The notes: generated by a model from the letters alone, not told the origin. Counted from the first letter of the stretch, positions 1-9,992 are shown. The stretch is DNA of 37,876 nt from Perkinsus chesapeaki (GCA_013115145.1 JAAPAO010000341.1:1-37876), one strand, 5' to 3'. Program-made: numbers and translations.

Positions 1-473
1 GTGGTAGTACCAAGGGCATACCCAAGGAGCGCGATAAGGTACATCGCGTGAGCAGGAGACGCACATCGACACTTCATTATTTGCGAGATTTGCTTGTAAG
101 GATGCTTTGAATCAAAGCCTTTGATCCCTCAAGGATTTCCAGGCGGAACTAGCGCCACCAGGCGGCGAACACGTCGTGCGACATGAATCGGGTGCCGACT
201 CGGTAGTACCGAGTCTAAATATGAAAGAGGGCTATTACGCTTCGTTATCGGACTCAGGTCGATACGGGGGCAAGATCTAAAAGCGATTTGATAAGAAAAG
301 ACACTTGTGCACATGCCTATCCGCAGAGGTCCTCTTCGAATAGTCCTCGGCCAGAGGACAGTGCCACACGACCGGTGCGATCTGCTCAGTAAGTTACTGA
401 CAGTAACCGTATTGTGCGCGGCAATGAAAACAGGTGAGTCACCGGCTATCTAAAGTAGAACCTGTTTCTGTAG
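1..473. other. No supported gene
   Basis: I see no convincing coding exon, RNA gene or repeat here. A 61-codon open frame on the minus strand (314-129) has no recognisable domain and no splice context, so I do not call it. The right edge is sharp: at 474 the sequence enters the segment that is duplicated at 4783-5340. Confidence 0.5.
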
Positions 474-1115
474 AATTAGGCTTCAGGTAAAGGCGTGTAC
501 ATTTTATTATGTGTATTATAGATCATCATTATATCACGGACAGGTCTATTAATACTAAAAAGGTACAACCGGATCCGGTGTCCCTACACGTAACCGGAGA
601 GAACGGGCAACTTCGCGCATAATGTACGCCTCACGTGAATTATTCACGATGAATGAATTTGATCTTTGTTAGAGACTCGAGTTGATTCGAAGGAGAACGA
701 ATCCATTAGTTCGACTTCACTAGGAATGAGAACGTCTTCAGCCTTTCCCGACATTAACCAGGAGGTTCGAAAACCCCTCGCCATCACCAGCTCCGGGACA
801 GCCCCACACATTGTGGCTGTATTGTGAGTCACAATTTGTGACACAATATGTTGTGTGCCACATAGCATGTGTAGAATAAATACTATCCATTGAATAGAGG
901 TTTCTCGGGCGTTCGAGCAACTCGCAGTTTTACAAGCAAAGATTCTATCCTTCTTATCCAAGTTCTCAAACTCCCTTCATGACACATGTATAACAGTGAA
1001 ACGTCGTCGCAAGGAGAATCCTCATATCACCATTGTAAACAAAGGGCAATGGTGAATCAAACCACGTCTCTATCAGAGTCGGACGCAGCCGCGTCGAATG
1101 AACTGGAATCGTTGT
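474..1115. repeat. Duplicated segment, copy A (partner at 4783-5340)
   Basis: This stretch aligns by eye, with substitutions and several indels, to 4783-5340. Shared blocks include the left edge (aattaggcttcaggtaaagg), a block ending in cacggacaggtctattaat, and a block with gtttctcgggcgtt. At its right end (about 1060-1115, minus strand) it keeps the last 17 codons plus stop of the coiled-coil gene whose full version ends at 5282, in frame (an Asp/Ser-rich tail). Copy A has extra sequence near 770-870 that copy B lacks. It is an old segmental duplication or two members of a dispersed family; nothing identifies a transposase. Confidence 0.8.
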
Positions 1116-2457
1116 GCTGGACTCAACAGTTGTGTTCTGTACTGTCTACTTTTTGTGTATGATGTGCCAGTCATTGTGCGATAAGCCGCATACCTTAGCG
1201 AAACGCTAGTAACTTCACTATTAATCATTTATGAGTTTCAATGTTGTGGTAGTTTTTAGAATCATCTTACATCTTCTGTAAGTTAGGCGGTGTTTTGACA
1301 AAGCAAAACAGTTTTGTTGAGTACTGCTGATCATCAGACCGTCATACTCTACCGGGATACTGTTCATTGCGTTCAACGAGTACTCCAATATAGATGAGTA
1401 CTCGAGTATCCTCCAGTAGTCAGGTCAATGAGATTGACCTAGGGAAGATCCGTGAGTTCACAGAGAGATTATTGGCGTTGACACGTACTCATGTTACTTA
1501 TTTCCTGAAGTGTATTCTCTTTGCCGAGATCAGTTGAAGCTAGACATACTGCGAGGCCATTTGGTACGGCTCAAGGTGATCCTGGACCAGGATTCCTGGT
1601 ACGTTTCCGACTTCTACAAGGAGACCTATTGATAATCGCCCATTGCGAATCTCTATGGTAGTACTGTAGGAATTACGCGAGCCGCTCGCGAGAGTTGTGC
1701 TGATATGAGCGGGTGTAAAAAGTGGACGAGTTGGCACTGGATGAATTGGTATAAACTGGTGTCCGAGTCGGTACCGGATGAGTTGGTAGTGGCCTGCGGG
1801 CGCCGAGTTGGTACCTCATCTCGTCCAGTGTACGAGATGGTCCATAGGCGAGCTGGTCCGTGGACCAACTGATCACTGGACCAGTTGGCAGTGGACGAAT
1901 TGGACTACACCGACCCCCTTCAGCCTGTGTACCGCAATTCCCATTCCCCCTTCTTCTTCACCCACACGAGATGGCACCATCACCAGAGGGTTTGGTCCGA
2001 ACCTTAGTCACATTGAGGTGAATTTTGCCTCTTTTCTCTTGTCTGCCTCTATCAGTAGATGCTCAACTGCAGGTGTTTGCTGCTTGTGAAATATCAGAAT
2101 TCTAACCCGTCGCAACGTGCAAGGCGACATCGCTACTCCCAGCCCATACGATGTCAACTATTCTTACGTGAGACCCAACCACACAATACGTACCACACTG
2201 GCCACCAGAGACTGGCGCAAAAATGCTCCCCATAATGTAGGATGTCTAACGTATAATCCCTAGCTGTACTCCAATATCCGGATACACTGGATCCACTGTG
2301 AGATAAATATATACAGTATCAGCTACAGCTTGCATTCTAGGACCGCTTGGCTACGGTAACTGCACTGGCACCACTCTAGCCACACAATATAGTAGGAATC
2401 CTGACGAAACTTCGGGGTGACATGTAAGTTCCGGGCGGCCTTCATTGGGGAGCAGGC
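1116..2457. other. No supported gene; holds a degenerate repeat tract
   Basis: Apart from the degenerate repeat at about 1718-1912 I see no gene. Open frames at 1540-1876 and 1808-2089 owe their length to the repeat's GT-rich composition and have no domain. The last few hundred bases are the upstream region of the protease gene; no promoter motif is recognisable. Confidence 0.5.
1718..1912 (+). repeat. Degenerate GAGTTGG(T)-type tandem repeat
   Basis: The + strand shows imperfect, irregularly spaced iterations of a short G/T-rich unit resembling gagttggtac or ggacgaattgg, at roughly 1724, 1747, 1767, 1779, 1804, 1849, 1880 and 1896. Some copies are inverted (tggaccaactgatcactggaccagttgg near 1860-1887 is partly self-complementary). 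It reads as an eroded minisatellite with no clear coding role. Confidence 0.55.
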
Positions 2458-2514
2458 GTGCTAATGCGTTCAACGACTATCGGAGCACTACGTAAATTCC
2501 GTTGTGAAGTTGTG

Positions 2515-3597
2515 ATGAAGCTTTCAACTATCCTGATGGTCTTGGCTGGTTGGTATTCTCCAGTTTACAGTCAGATATCATTACCCTTCAAAGACAAAAC
2601 TGTTAAGGGATTGTCATTCGATGGTCAGCCGCTGAAAATGCTGGTCGATACTGGGATCAGTGGAACCTATATCTTGTACAAGGAGTGGTATGAGAGAACC
2701 TTCGGGAAGGGCGCCTGTAAGCGTACGGTATGGGGTTGCTATTCATGTCCTGGCGAGTGCAATCCTTATAGTAGAGAGAAGGGGAACAACAACTTCAATG
2801 ATGGCGGGTCGATAATCCATGTCTCACATGACGGCGTGGTCAAGATTGGAAAGTACGAGTTGAAGATGCAGTTTCGTTTGATTATCGGATATTCTGTTGG
2901 TACTGAAGTGCCTGACTGGAAGCCGCCTAATATCTTCGGTCTTGCTTCCGCTACCCCTCGCAGGACGACGGTCGTTAGTCAGCTTTACAAAAATGGTATT
3001 ATCAAGCGAAATACGATATCTGTATGCTCTCCTAGTTATCCGCAGAAATATCGAGGAACTGTGATACTCGGTGAATGGAATGGGCTGTGCGCTATCAAGT
3101 CTAATGTTACCACAATTCCAATGGGCAAGTCTCATTCTGAAGGACACCTTCTCTCGGATCTGTCCTCTTATGGTCTGGTGAGTTCTACAGGACAAACTTA
3201 CACGCAACATCGACGTACTACCGCCGTATATGATACGGGCACGGTAGGTCTTTATATCCCAAAGTTCATCTTCGAAGACCTCCTGAGCAAGATCGCATCT
3301 TTCGCAGGGCCCGATGTGTACCTCAAGACTAGGAATGGATATTGGTATATAACAGCCAAACGGCGCAGATACTTCCCGACACTAACCTTCTCTGTTGGAG
3401 ATTCGCAGCATCCTCTTGTTATACGCACTCCGCCCGAGAAGTACACCTCGGACTATGATAAAAAATGGTATAAAATATTAATCCGGTATTACGATCGGCC
3501 TGAAATCATTCTCGGTCGATCTTTCTTCACAACTTACTTCTCGTCTTATGACCTAGACTCACGAACTATTAGTATTGCTGAATATGCATCCGGCTAA
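2515..3597 (+). CDS. Secreted pepsin-type (A1 family) aspartic protease
   Basis: Single-exon reading frame for a probable secreted or vacuolar endopeptidase of 360 residues. I place the start at 2515 because it begins directly with a signal-peptide-like segment (MKLSTILMVLAGWYSPVYSQ); an in-frame ATG at 2464 would add 17 residues ahead of it. The two catalytic signatures of the A1 fold are visible: DTG at about residue 45 (VDTGISGTYI) and DTG at about 240 (YDTGTVGLYIP). The lobe motif NIFGLA lies near 139. A Cys cluster (C68, C75, C78, C82) follows the first active site and could form disulfides. Length fits an A1 protease with little or no propeptide, so activation may not follow the pepsinogen route. 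The frame has no break. Stop TAA at 3595. Confidence 0.87.
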   Translation: MKLSTILMVLAGWYSPVYSQISLPFKDKTVKGLSFDGQPLKMLVDTGISGTYILYKEWYERTFGKGACKRTVWGCYSCPGECNPYSREKGNNNFNDGGSIIHVSHDGVVKIGKYELKMQFRLIIGYSVGTEVPDWKPPNIFGLASATPRRTTVVSQLYKNGIIKRNTISVCSPSYPQKYRGTVILGEWNGLCAIKSNVTTIPMGKSHSEGHLLSDLSSYGLVSSTGQTYTQHRRTTAVYDTGTVGLYIPKFIFEDLLSKIASFAGPDVYLKTRNGYWYITAKRRRYFPTLTFSVGDSQHPLVIRTPPEKYTSDYDKKWYKILIRYYDRPEIILGRSFFTTYFSSYDLDSRTISIAEYASG

Positions 3598-3963
3598 GAG
3601 CCTAGAAGATACTGAGATCTGCTGGATGACTCAAGTTCCCCATCGTAATGGTACCCTGTGTCTCGTTTGTGATGGTTTCGCTCACGTTTATTCTAGCGGT
3701 TGAGCGAAAAGGATCATTTTTATTGACTCCTACTACGAGTAGCACAGTGTAGTACTTGATCCAGGTAAGGTGTATCTTCTGAGTTGATAAATTCACTGAC
3801 TACGGGTTCGATCCAGGCAGACGTCATTTTCGGTCTGCTAAGCTCACATCCATGTATGCAGCTCGAAAACTTCCAACTTGGAAATTCCAAGTAACACTTC
3901 ACAAGGAGTATTGGTAACCCCAATTAAAGAAGTAGAGAGAATAAGATAATCAGATCTATCAGA
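3598..3963. other. Intergenic, no gene seen
   Basis: Space between the protease stop and the stop of the next, minus-strand gene, so the two genes are tail to tail. A GGTTCGATCC sequence at 3805-3814 resembles a Pol III B box, but the flanks do not fold as a tRNA. Confidence 0.5.
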
Positions 3964-4782
3964 TCATAATCTGACTATCGAAGATCTTGAGCTAACCGGT
4001 GTACCTTTGACCAGGAAACCAGCGACTAGTGCATCAAGGCCACTCTCCAATGGAATATAGTTACCCAAGAGATTATCTTTGCCACCTCCAACAACACCAG
4101 TACCACCGAATGTGGCAGAAAGTAGTTCAGTTTTAGCAGCTTTGAGAGATACTTCACCAGAGAGAACATAACCGCAAGCTATCTCAACCACACCTGAGTA
4201 GTGCCGAGGATTACCACCATCGAGGATCTCAAGTTTTGCAGTAGCGTCCAGTCTAACCTCACCGTCTGTAGAAAAGACAACGGCAGATCCACCACCTGAA
4301 ATATGGAGGTCAACCGCCTCCGCTTTCTTCTGAACAAGATTTATTCCAGCACTGATTCTAGTGGAGTTAGGGTTATAGTGGTCCTACAGAGATCCCAATA
4401 CGTCAACGTAATGCAGGCCGTCTCTGGTGTCCAGAGTGGCATGAACACAGAAGATATCATCATGCGTCTTCTTATCCAACATGCAATCCGTAGGGAACTT
4501 AAAAGTGATTGCAAGTAGCCCCCTTGAAGTTGGATCGTTCTTAAAGAAGGCCTCGGCCGCAGAGTTTGGTTTGATTGTAAAATACTCAATGGGCTGGAAG
4601 GTAGCAACTTTGTTTTGTGCTCCTGGGCGAAGGCGTCTCTTCGGTAATTTGAACTTGAACCAATCCAGGTCATCCCAACGGCCCTCATATGATTTATATA
4701 CATGACGCTCATCCTCAGTAATGTAGTGTTCATTAAAGGGTGATGGGTTGACCTGTTGTTTGTTACCAGCGTCTTTCCGTAC
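3964..4782 (-). CDS. Unrecognised beta-rich protein, 5' end not found, one 30-nt intron
   Basis: I do not recognise this protein. Minus-strand coding runs from 4782 or slightly upstream to 4388, then a 30-nt GT-AG intron (4387-4358, with a ctaac branch-like motif), then 4357 to the TGA at 3964. Splicing keeps the frame (131 codons plus 2 nt, then 1 nt plus 131 codons); without it an in-frame TAG falls at 4384. The first half is charged (a WDDLDWFKFKLPKRR stretch). The second half alternates hydrophobic and Gly/Ser positions with GG and GGG turns (HISGGGSAVVF, GGTGVVGGGKDN), as in repetitive beta-solenoids. No ATG start was found, and the coding block begins exactly where duplicated copy B starts at 4783, so the gene may be 5'-truncated by that rearrangement or may have upstream exons I did not locate. 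Confidence 0.55.
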
Positions 4783-5340
4783 AATTAGGCTTCAGGTAAA
4801 GGCGCGTCATCGACTCATTATGTGTATGATTGTTCATCATTATCTCACGGACAGGTCTATTAATACTGATAATGTACGACCGGAGACGGTGTTCCTACAC
4901 GAAGCCGGAGAAAACGGGCAACCTCGCGCACGTGAATGTATTTCATCTCTGTTAGTGATTTGAGTTGCTCCGAAGGCACTAGGAGTGAGATCATTTTCAA
5001 CCTCTCCCGAGATCAATCAGGACAGCTCCGGGACAGCCCCACACAATATATAACATGAATTACTATCCACTAAATAGCGGTTTCTCGGGCGTTAGAGTAA
5101 CTCGCAATTTTACGAGCAAGGGTTCTATTCTCCTTCTCATCTGAGTTTTCAAACTTTCTTCATCATGCATAACAAACGCAAAAGAATGACCATTGTTGGA
5201 TTTAACATTGTATAACAGTGAAACGTCATCGCGAGGGCAATCATTATAATACTATTGTAAATGAAGGGTAACAATTGTGAATCAAATATCATCGCTATCA
5301 GAGTCGGATGCAGCCGTGTAGAAAGAGCTGGAATCATTGC
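4783..5340. repeat. Duplicated segment, copy B (partner at 474-1115)
   Basis: Second copy of the segment at 474-1115. It holds about 500 bp of sequence 3' of the coiled-coil gene plus that gene's last codons. The outer boundary at 4783 abuts the coding block of the gene at 3964-4782, whereas copy A's boundary abuts non-coding DNA. Confidence 0.8.
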
Positions 5341-6054
5341 TATCTGAGGACGGTGGCTCAGTTTCGGTCGCAACGTCAACTAACATCTCTCCGGCGGCGC
5401 CGCCTCCGCTTTGTGGTGTGCTGCCCACCGATGACATGTTGTTCACAATATCGTATACATCTTCTTGCCAGAATGCCTCCTGACGTTCTTCCAACTCGAA
5501 GACTTTCCTCTGGCTTTCCTTCAACTCCTTTCGTAGCTCTCGAATCTCCCGTTTCAAGGTCTCTATTCGAGCAGCCATCGCTTTCGCCTCAGCAGCGCTT
5601 TTGCTGTGCCGCGAAAACAAGTGACGTCCGGCGGTGTTGGCCTTCTGTAGCCAAGTCTCTTCTTCGACATCGGCGTTCACGTCTACTGGATTTTCACCAG
5701 CAATGGAGTCAATACGGATTCGTCTGATAGGCGAAGTAACTAAACTGCACACTGGGAAATACATTCAGGACGCATAACGGGCATACCTCCGCCGTGCAAA
5801 CGACCTGGGGAACTAGTTGGTGATGCTATCGAGTGATATAGTGTCTCTGAAATTGAAATTCACCAGAGAACGAGGCTGAGAGGATTACCTGGCGAAGGAG
5901 CCCAGGATGATGCAAATGAAGATGAAGGAGCGCTGGGTGTCTCAACGCCTGAGAAGACATAAAACATAAAATTTTAAGGGAAAATGATACATATACAAGA
6001 AGCAATAGGTACCAAAGATAGCGAGATACGGAACGACTTTGAGAGACAAGTCAT
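5282..6054 (-). CDS. Small spliced protein with N-terminal hydrophobic segment and central coiled coil
   Basis: No family recognised. Four exons join in phase on the minus strand: 6054-5997, 5948-5889, 5846-5787 and 5751-5282, with introns of 48, 42 and 35 nt (GT-AG). The predicted product is about 214 residues. It begins with a short hydrophobic stretch (MTCLSKSFRISLSLVPIASC) that could be a signal peptide or anchor. A Ser/Pro-rich segment follows, then a charged heptad-like region (AARIETLKREIRELRKELKE, about residues 120-150) predicted as coiled coil, and an acidic Ser/Asp-rich tail. Its last codons and 3' flank are duplicated at 474-1115. Splice sites are inferred from frame only. Confidence 0.62.
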
Positions 6055-6365
6055 AATTACACGCGCTTAAGGCCATAAATTCACGGGTTCACCAAACCGT
6101 TACAATGAATTACAGATGCCTCTTTCGAGGAACATATTTAAGCGAGCAGCAGCCGCAGCACATGAATAGATTTCAACGCTTACGTTATATACCTTATGCC
6201 ACAGTACCTTATATGTAGCACAGATTCAGTTCTACCATCAGAGCATGCGAGATTGCTCGGAGAGAGGGTCAAGTAACGTTATGAAGAGGAATGATAAACG
6301 ATCATGCATATCGCTGTTTTGGAATTGTGATAACGCATAAATGATATTAACTATATATATCGATT

Positions 6366-7092
6366 CTACATACTAGCAGTATGCTGTTCGCTCTCATTAT
6401 CATCTGCAACAACAACATCATCACGAAAGTCTTCTCGTCTAAACGGCTTCGGTGGGAGTTCCGGAGGCGGAGGATAGGGCGTAGGAGGGACCGTTCGAGC
6501 GTTGAGGAAGCGGGCTGAGGCACCTAATTGTAATAAAATTACAACGCCGCATTCCGGGATAGAACCGGGATCTCCATTACGCTGGTAAAGCTCTGGCGGG
6601 GCTAATATCGACCGAAGGGCCTCCGTGGCCACTGAACTGGTCGGAAATCTATCGGAAGTCCCCGAAGAAGACCGATAGCAGAAACAGCCCCCAGCTCCTA
6701 CAGGGCTACTATCAATAGTGGAAACTGAGCCTGCTTGTACGACGGTAATCGCGCGACACAAAAACTGTCCCCCTTACCTGATTCAGAGCCCTCTGTGATT
6801 TGATGGGCATCACCAGCGGCGACTGAAGCACGCTGAAGTAGAACTCTTTTGTAGAGTTGAAGGGACAGCCCGAGGCTCACCTTTGGAACTCCCGTTTCAC
6901 CACTACGATGGTCTTCGGTATTCAGCGACACTCCTCGATCCTGATACGGAAAATATGGTGTGAAGTTGCACGCATGCGCAAGCTTACTGCGATAGGATCT
7001 GGCGGAGATGTCGCCAGTTTCGGGTTTGTTGTTGACATATATGAACTAAACAAACTGAAATGGATGGTTTACACTAGTGGGGTCTCTGTCAT
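6366..7092 (-). CDS. Unrecognised five-exon-scale protein with proline-rich, acidic C-terminus
   Basis: No family recognised. Minus-strand exons at 7092-7075, 7045-6881, 6832-6778 and 6730-6366 join in phase across introns of 29, 48 and 47 nt, giving a product of 200 residues. The best-supported junction is at 6777/6731 (gtaagg donor, cag acceptor), because the frame changes exactly there. The C-terminal part has a polyproline run (PPTPYPPPPELPPKPF) that could bind SH3 or WW domains, followed by an Asp/Glu-rich tail. The 18-nt first exon is the weakest part of the model; upstream exons may exist (a 75-codon open stretch lies at 7503-7279). Confidence 0.52.
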
Positions 7093-8052
7093 TTGATCAA
7101 CAAGCTACCGAAAATCACAGAAAAATGCCGGCTAAAAGCACATTTAACTAAAACAATTTCAGCATGGGACTATTGATGCGCACGCACCTTTATTATTCTA
7201 CAGAGTAATAAAATATTATGAACAGGAGAAGTGGAGAACATTTGTGATGCCAATTGTGATGAGCAGGATTATTAGGAGTCATTCCTTTTGCCAACTGGTA
7301 TAGTACACTGATGTGGTGATCGGAATGCGATCAGTTACAAAGTAAAACTTCGAGCAGTCGGGAGCTGCTGCGGAAGTAGGCAAAGTCGCTACAGAGCGCA
7401 ATAACAACACGCTATTACCGAGGCGATAATTTTTAAACTGATACGATTTCACATGCAGGGAAATTGGAGACCAGAGGTCATCCAGCGGTAGAAACGAAGA
7501 CAAGATGGAGGTAGAACCGCTAATATCTAATAATAATAGAAATATAATAATATAATAATAGAACCGCAGAATACATGCAACTGAATGAAAGTCGTCACTT
7601 CGGCTACTTATAGTTATTACTGAGAGAAGACTAGTTCCGAAAACGGGTCAGGTCAGCAGACAAAGAGAAATATAATTATGAGCTCTAGCGGGTAATACGA
7701 TGCTTCAATGAGCTCCAGAACACAAATCGTGCTACAACTCAACGAACTCAACGCTCCTGTTAGTAATTGACACCTTTCTTTATGGACATGTGAATCAACT
7801 GCCACTCTCTCTTAATTCAGCGAGGTGTTCGGGACGAGGAGGCCTCTGAAGGGAACGAAAGATCCAAACCATTGGTCTCCCTGAAAATTTTGCGACTTCA
7901 ACGAGCGCCTTCTACGAAAATGTTTCAAGTTTGGGAAGTTGCTTTTAAATTAGGTCGCGAAGGATTGTGAGGAGATGCAAGAACAACTAAGCTCGCGTTT
8001 TTTTATATTATTATTCGATTCTATTATTCAACTGACAAAGTAGTAAATAAGC
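7093..8052. other. Mostly non-coding; AT-rich tract; possible stray exon
   Basis: An AT-rich simple tract (taataata-type) lies at about 7521-7562. A minus-strand open stretch at 7503-7279 has coding-like composition but no ATG and no splice junction I could place; it may be a 5' exon of the gene ending at 6366. I see nothing else between it and 8052. Confidence 0.4.
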
Positions 8053-9363
8053 CTATGTAACCACCCCATTAAGACATTCAATTATCGAAGTAACACTAAC
8101 AGTTCTCACCAGCGCAGAACGGCCGTTCGTTGGGTATCGACTCGCTTTCGATTTGTCTCCTCCCCAGGAGATTTCATTCCTCAATGTGCCCACTTTTCTG
8201 TCTTCCATATATCGCGACTTCACAGGTGGTTTGGCCTCCCGCTTCACTTTTTCCTTCCCGGGCATGACGTACCCGGCTTTGAAATCGTTCGGATCCCAAT
8301 CTGCCGGATTTGTTTCCGGACTAACGTCAAGCACAGGAATGGGTCGAACTTCCATTCGAGGCTTCTCCTCGCCGACATTTTCTTTCTTGGGCGGTTTCGA
8401 AACGGTTGATCGATTTGAGCGCGATGCATCAGTCTCAGCCGTGTCGAGACGGCTGATCACTTTATCGAGCTCATCATCGGACCGCTCACCAGCGGGCAGA
8501 CCGAACTCGGGTGGGTCGGAAGCTTCGCTGTCACGCGAACTGTGATATTTATTAAATCGATCAACCGTTTCTTTTTGTGACAGGTGGCGGTTTGCTGGGA
8601 GATTTTCCGGCACATCGTCATAATGAGCAAATCGATTAACCGTTTCATCTTTGCGTGTGTTGGTGTCACGAGGCATTCTGCTATACTCTATGAATCGATC
8701 AACCGTTTCATGGTTATCACTGCCACGTTCAGAGTCATATTCGTTGGGCTCCTCCATCAATCTTCGAGACCTGTCTTGCTCATCAGACCGTGGATCAACC
8801 CTTCCATCTCTCTCCATGCCTGTCATACTGTTATATCCACCACCAAATCGATCAACCGTTTCATCTCTCTCCATGCCTGTCATACTGTTATATCCACCAC
8901 CAAATCGATCAACCGTTTCATCTCTCTCCATGTCTGTCATACTGTTATATCCACCAAATCGATCAACCGTTTCATCTCTCTCCATGCCTGTCATACTGTT
9001 ATATCCACCACCGAATCGATCAACCGTTTCATAACTATCACTGTCATGTCCTGTCCTATCACTTCCAGCACATGTCACCACCCCATCCGATCTGACAGCC
9101 CATCTATCGTCTCGTCTCGCCAACCGTTGTTTCCTCCTCCTTAGCAATTCTATCTCTCTTTCAACCTCACCAACTCGTGAATGCAAATCTCGCTCGCCGC
9201 CCGATGAAACCGTAAGATATTTTTCGGTACAACTTTCAACCTCGTCTTCTTCCTCTTGATCATCGTAATCACCATTTATATCCGGTGTATGATAATCATT
9301 ATCCTGTTCGCCTAAGTGACATGAACAGGAGCATTGGCAACATTCGAAGCTTTCGTAGAACAT
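8053..9363 (-). CDS. ETVDRF-repeat protein (acidic, low complexity)
   Basis: Uninterrupted minus-strand frame of 436 residues, preceded directly by an in-frame TAA, so the ATG at 9363 is the likely start. Visible parts: a Cys-rich N-terminus (CCQCSCSC), an acidic stretch, a short charged helix (about residues 64-85), then a tandem array of four units of 18-19 residues (ETVDRFGGGYNSMTGMERD type, about 112-186). Further isolated ETVDRF or ETVNRF hexapeptides sit at roughly 221, 242 and 267, and a basic/Ser-rich tail follows. ETVDRF occurs six times and ETVNRF once. No catalytic motif or known domain is evident. The hexapeptide could be a linear binding motif, but see the finding that the underlying 18-bp DNA sequence recurs outside this frame. 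Confidence 0.8.
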   Translation of the reverse strand: MFYESFECCQCSCSCHLGEQDNDYHTPDINGDYDDQEEEDEVESCTEKYLTVSSGGERDLHSRVGEVEREIELLRRRKQRLARRDDRWAVRSDGVVTCAGSDRTGHDSDSYETVDRFGGGYNSMTGMERDETVDRFGGYNSMTDMERDETVDRFGGGYNSMTGMERDETVDRFGGGYNSMTGMERDGRVDPRSDEQDRSRRLMEEPNEYDSERGSDNHETVDRFIEYSRMPRDTNTRKDETVNRFAHYDDVPENLPANRHLSQKETVDRFNKYHSSRDSEASDPPEFGLPAGERSDDELDKVISRLDTAETDASRSNRSTVSKPPKKENVGEEKPRMEVRPIPVLDVSPETNPADWDPNDFKAGYVMPGKEKVKREAKPPVKSRYMEDRKVGTLRNEISWGGDKSKASRYPTNGRSALVRTVSVTSIIECLNGVVT

Positions 9364-9446
9364 TTATTCAATAATAACTGATAGCGAATCCAACTAATAT
9401 ACCAAATCGATCAGATGATCGATAACAAAAATCGATCAACCGTTTC
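8399..9446 (-). repeat. Dispersed 18-bp motif GAAACGGTTGATCGATTT
   Basis: Exact or near-exact minus-strand copies end at 8554, 8629 (1 mismatch), 8692 (1 mismatch), 8845, 8902, 8956, 9013 (1 mismatch) and 9429. One exact copy lies in the opposite orientation at 8399-8416. Seven copies encode ETV(D/N)RF. The 9429-9446 copy lies upstream of the ATG and the 8399 copy is read as N-R-S-T-V-S, so conservation is at DNA level too. The core contains the palindrome ATCGAT. Confidence 0.85.
8806..9030 (-). repeat. Coding tandem repeat, 57-bp unit, 4 copies
   Basis: Four adjacent units at 9030-8974 (57 bp), 8973-8920 (54 bp, one codon shorter), 8919-8863 (57 bp) and 8862-8806 (57 bp) inside the ETVDRF gene. 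Units are nearly identical at DNA level, indicating recent expansion or homogenisation. Confidence 0.9.
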
Positions 9447-9614
9447 ACAATGCCCTCAGTCATCGCGCTAATTAAAAGCTCGCATTTGTTTTTTCTCAGG
9501 CGATTCAGCACGTAGTAGAATTCTGTTGAGTTGTTCTCTTTACTTGATTGCTCATGACTCGACATAAAAATTTAAAGCTATTTTTATTCCTGTAACTCCG
9601 CATTTCAGTTCGCA

Positions 9615-9992
9615 ATGGACTGCAGTAGTAGCAAAGATGCCACTGCCATCTTTGCCATCATGGCAGCATTGGTTTGTTTAGTTGCCCCTGATGTGAGCTA
9701 TAATCCTATCATGATTCTTCAACTGACCCTTATGTGACATAATATTCAACTTATATCAGCACGCATGCACAAGGTGGTGGACCGTATAATGAAATATCAC
9801 TTCCAGCAAGTCACACAGGGACCGCAGATGTTCCCATTTTTTGCCCTATACCTCCACACGGCCGATCGACAGCGACCCCCCCTTCCGATAGTAACTCAAC
9901 AACAGCTTATCATCAACAACATAATAAAACATGCGACTATTGAGGATGTTGACTCCAATCAAGTTGGCTATGTACCACATACCGGTGCCTAA
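9615..9992 (+). CDS. Possible two-exon small protein with hydrophobic N-terminus
   Basis: Weak candidate, no family recognised. Exon 1 (9615-9692, 26 codons) starts at an ATG and ends with a hydrophobic run (AIFAIMAALVCLVAPD) that could be a signal peptide or membrane anchor. A gtgagc donor, an 81-nt intron and an aag acceptor at 9773 join it in phase to exon 2 (9774-9992), giving 98 residues. Exon 2 has even codon use and a Gln/Asn/Ile-rich helix. The gene is tail to tail with the minus-strand frame ending at 10016, 23 bp away. Both the acceptor choice and the gene itself are inferred. Confidence 0.3.

Noticed and set aside
3805-3814. Pol III B-box-like GGTTCGATCC, also seen at 33185-33195 and, degenerate, near 12160 and 33979
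   Set aside because: The flanks do not form a T arm with a matching acceptor stem or an A box at tRNA spacing; only 13826-13898 folds as a tRNA.
4384-4386. In-frame TAG as proof that the gene at 3964-4782 is a pseudogene
   Set aside because: A GT-AG intron of 30 nt with a branch-like ctaac removes it in phase, in keeping with the many other short introns here; not proven either way.
8806-9030. CRISPR-like array
   Set aside because: The repeated unit is an uninterrupted coding tandem repeat with no unique spacers, in a eukaryotic gene.
8584-9144. Long + strand frames rich in SINRFI, or in RSTVSSL, across the ETVDRF array
   Set aside because: They are the reverse reading of the tandem repeat and share no independent support.
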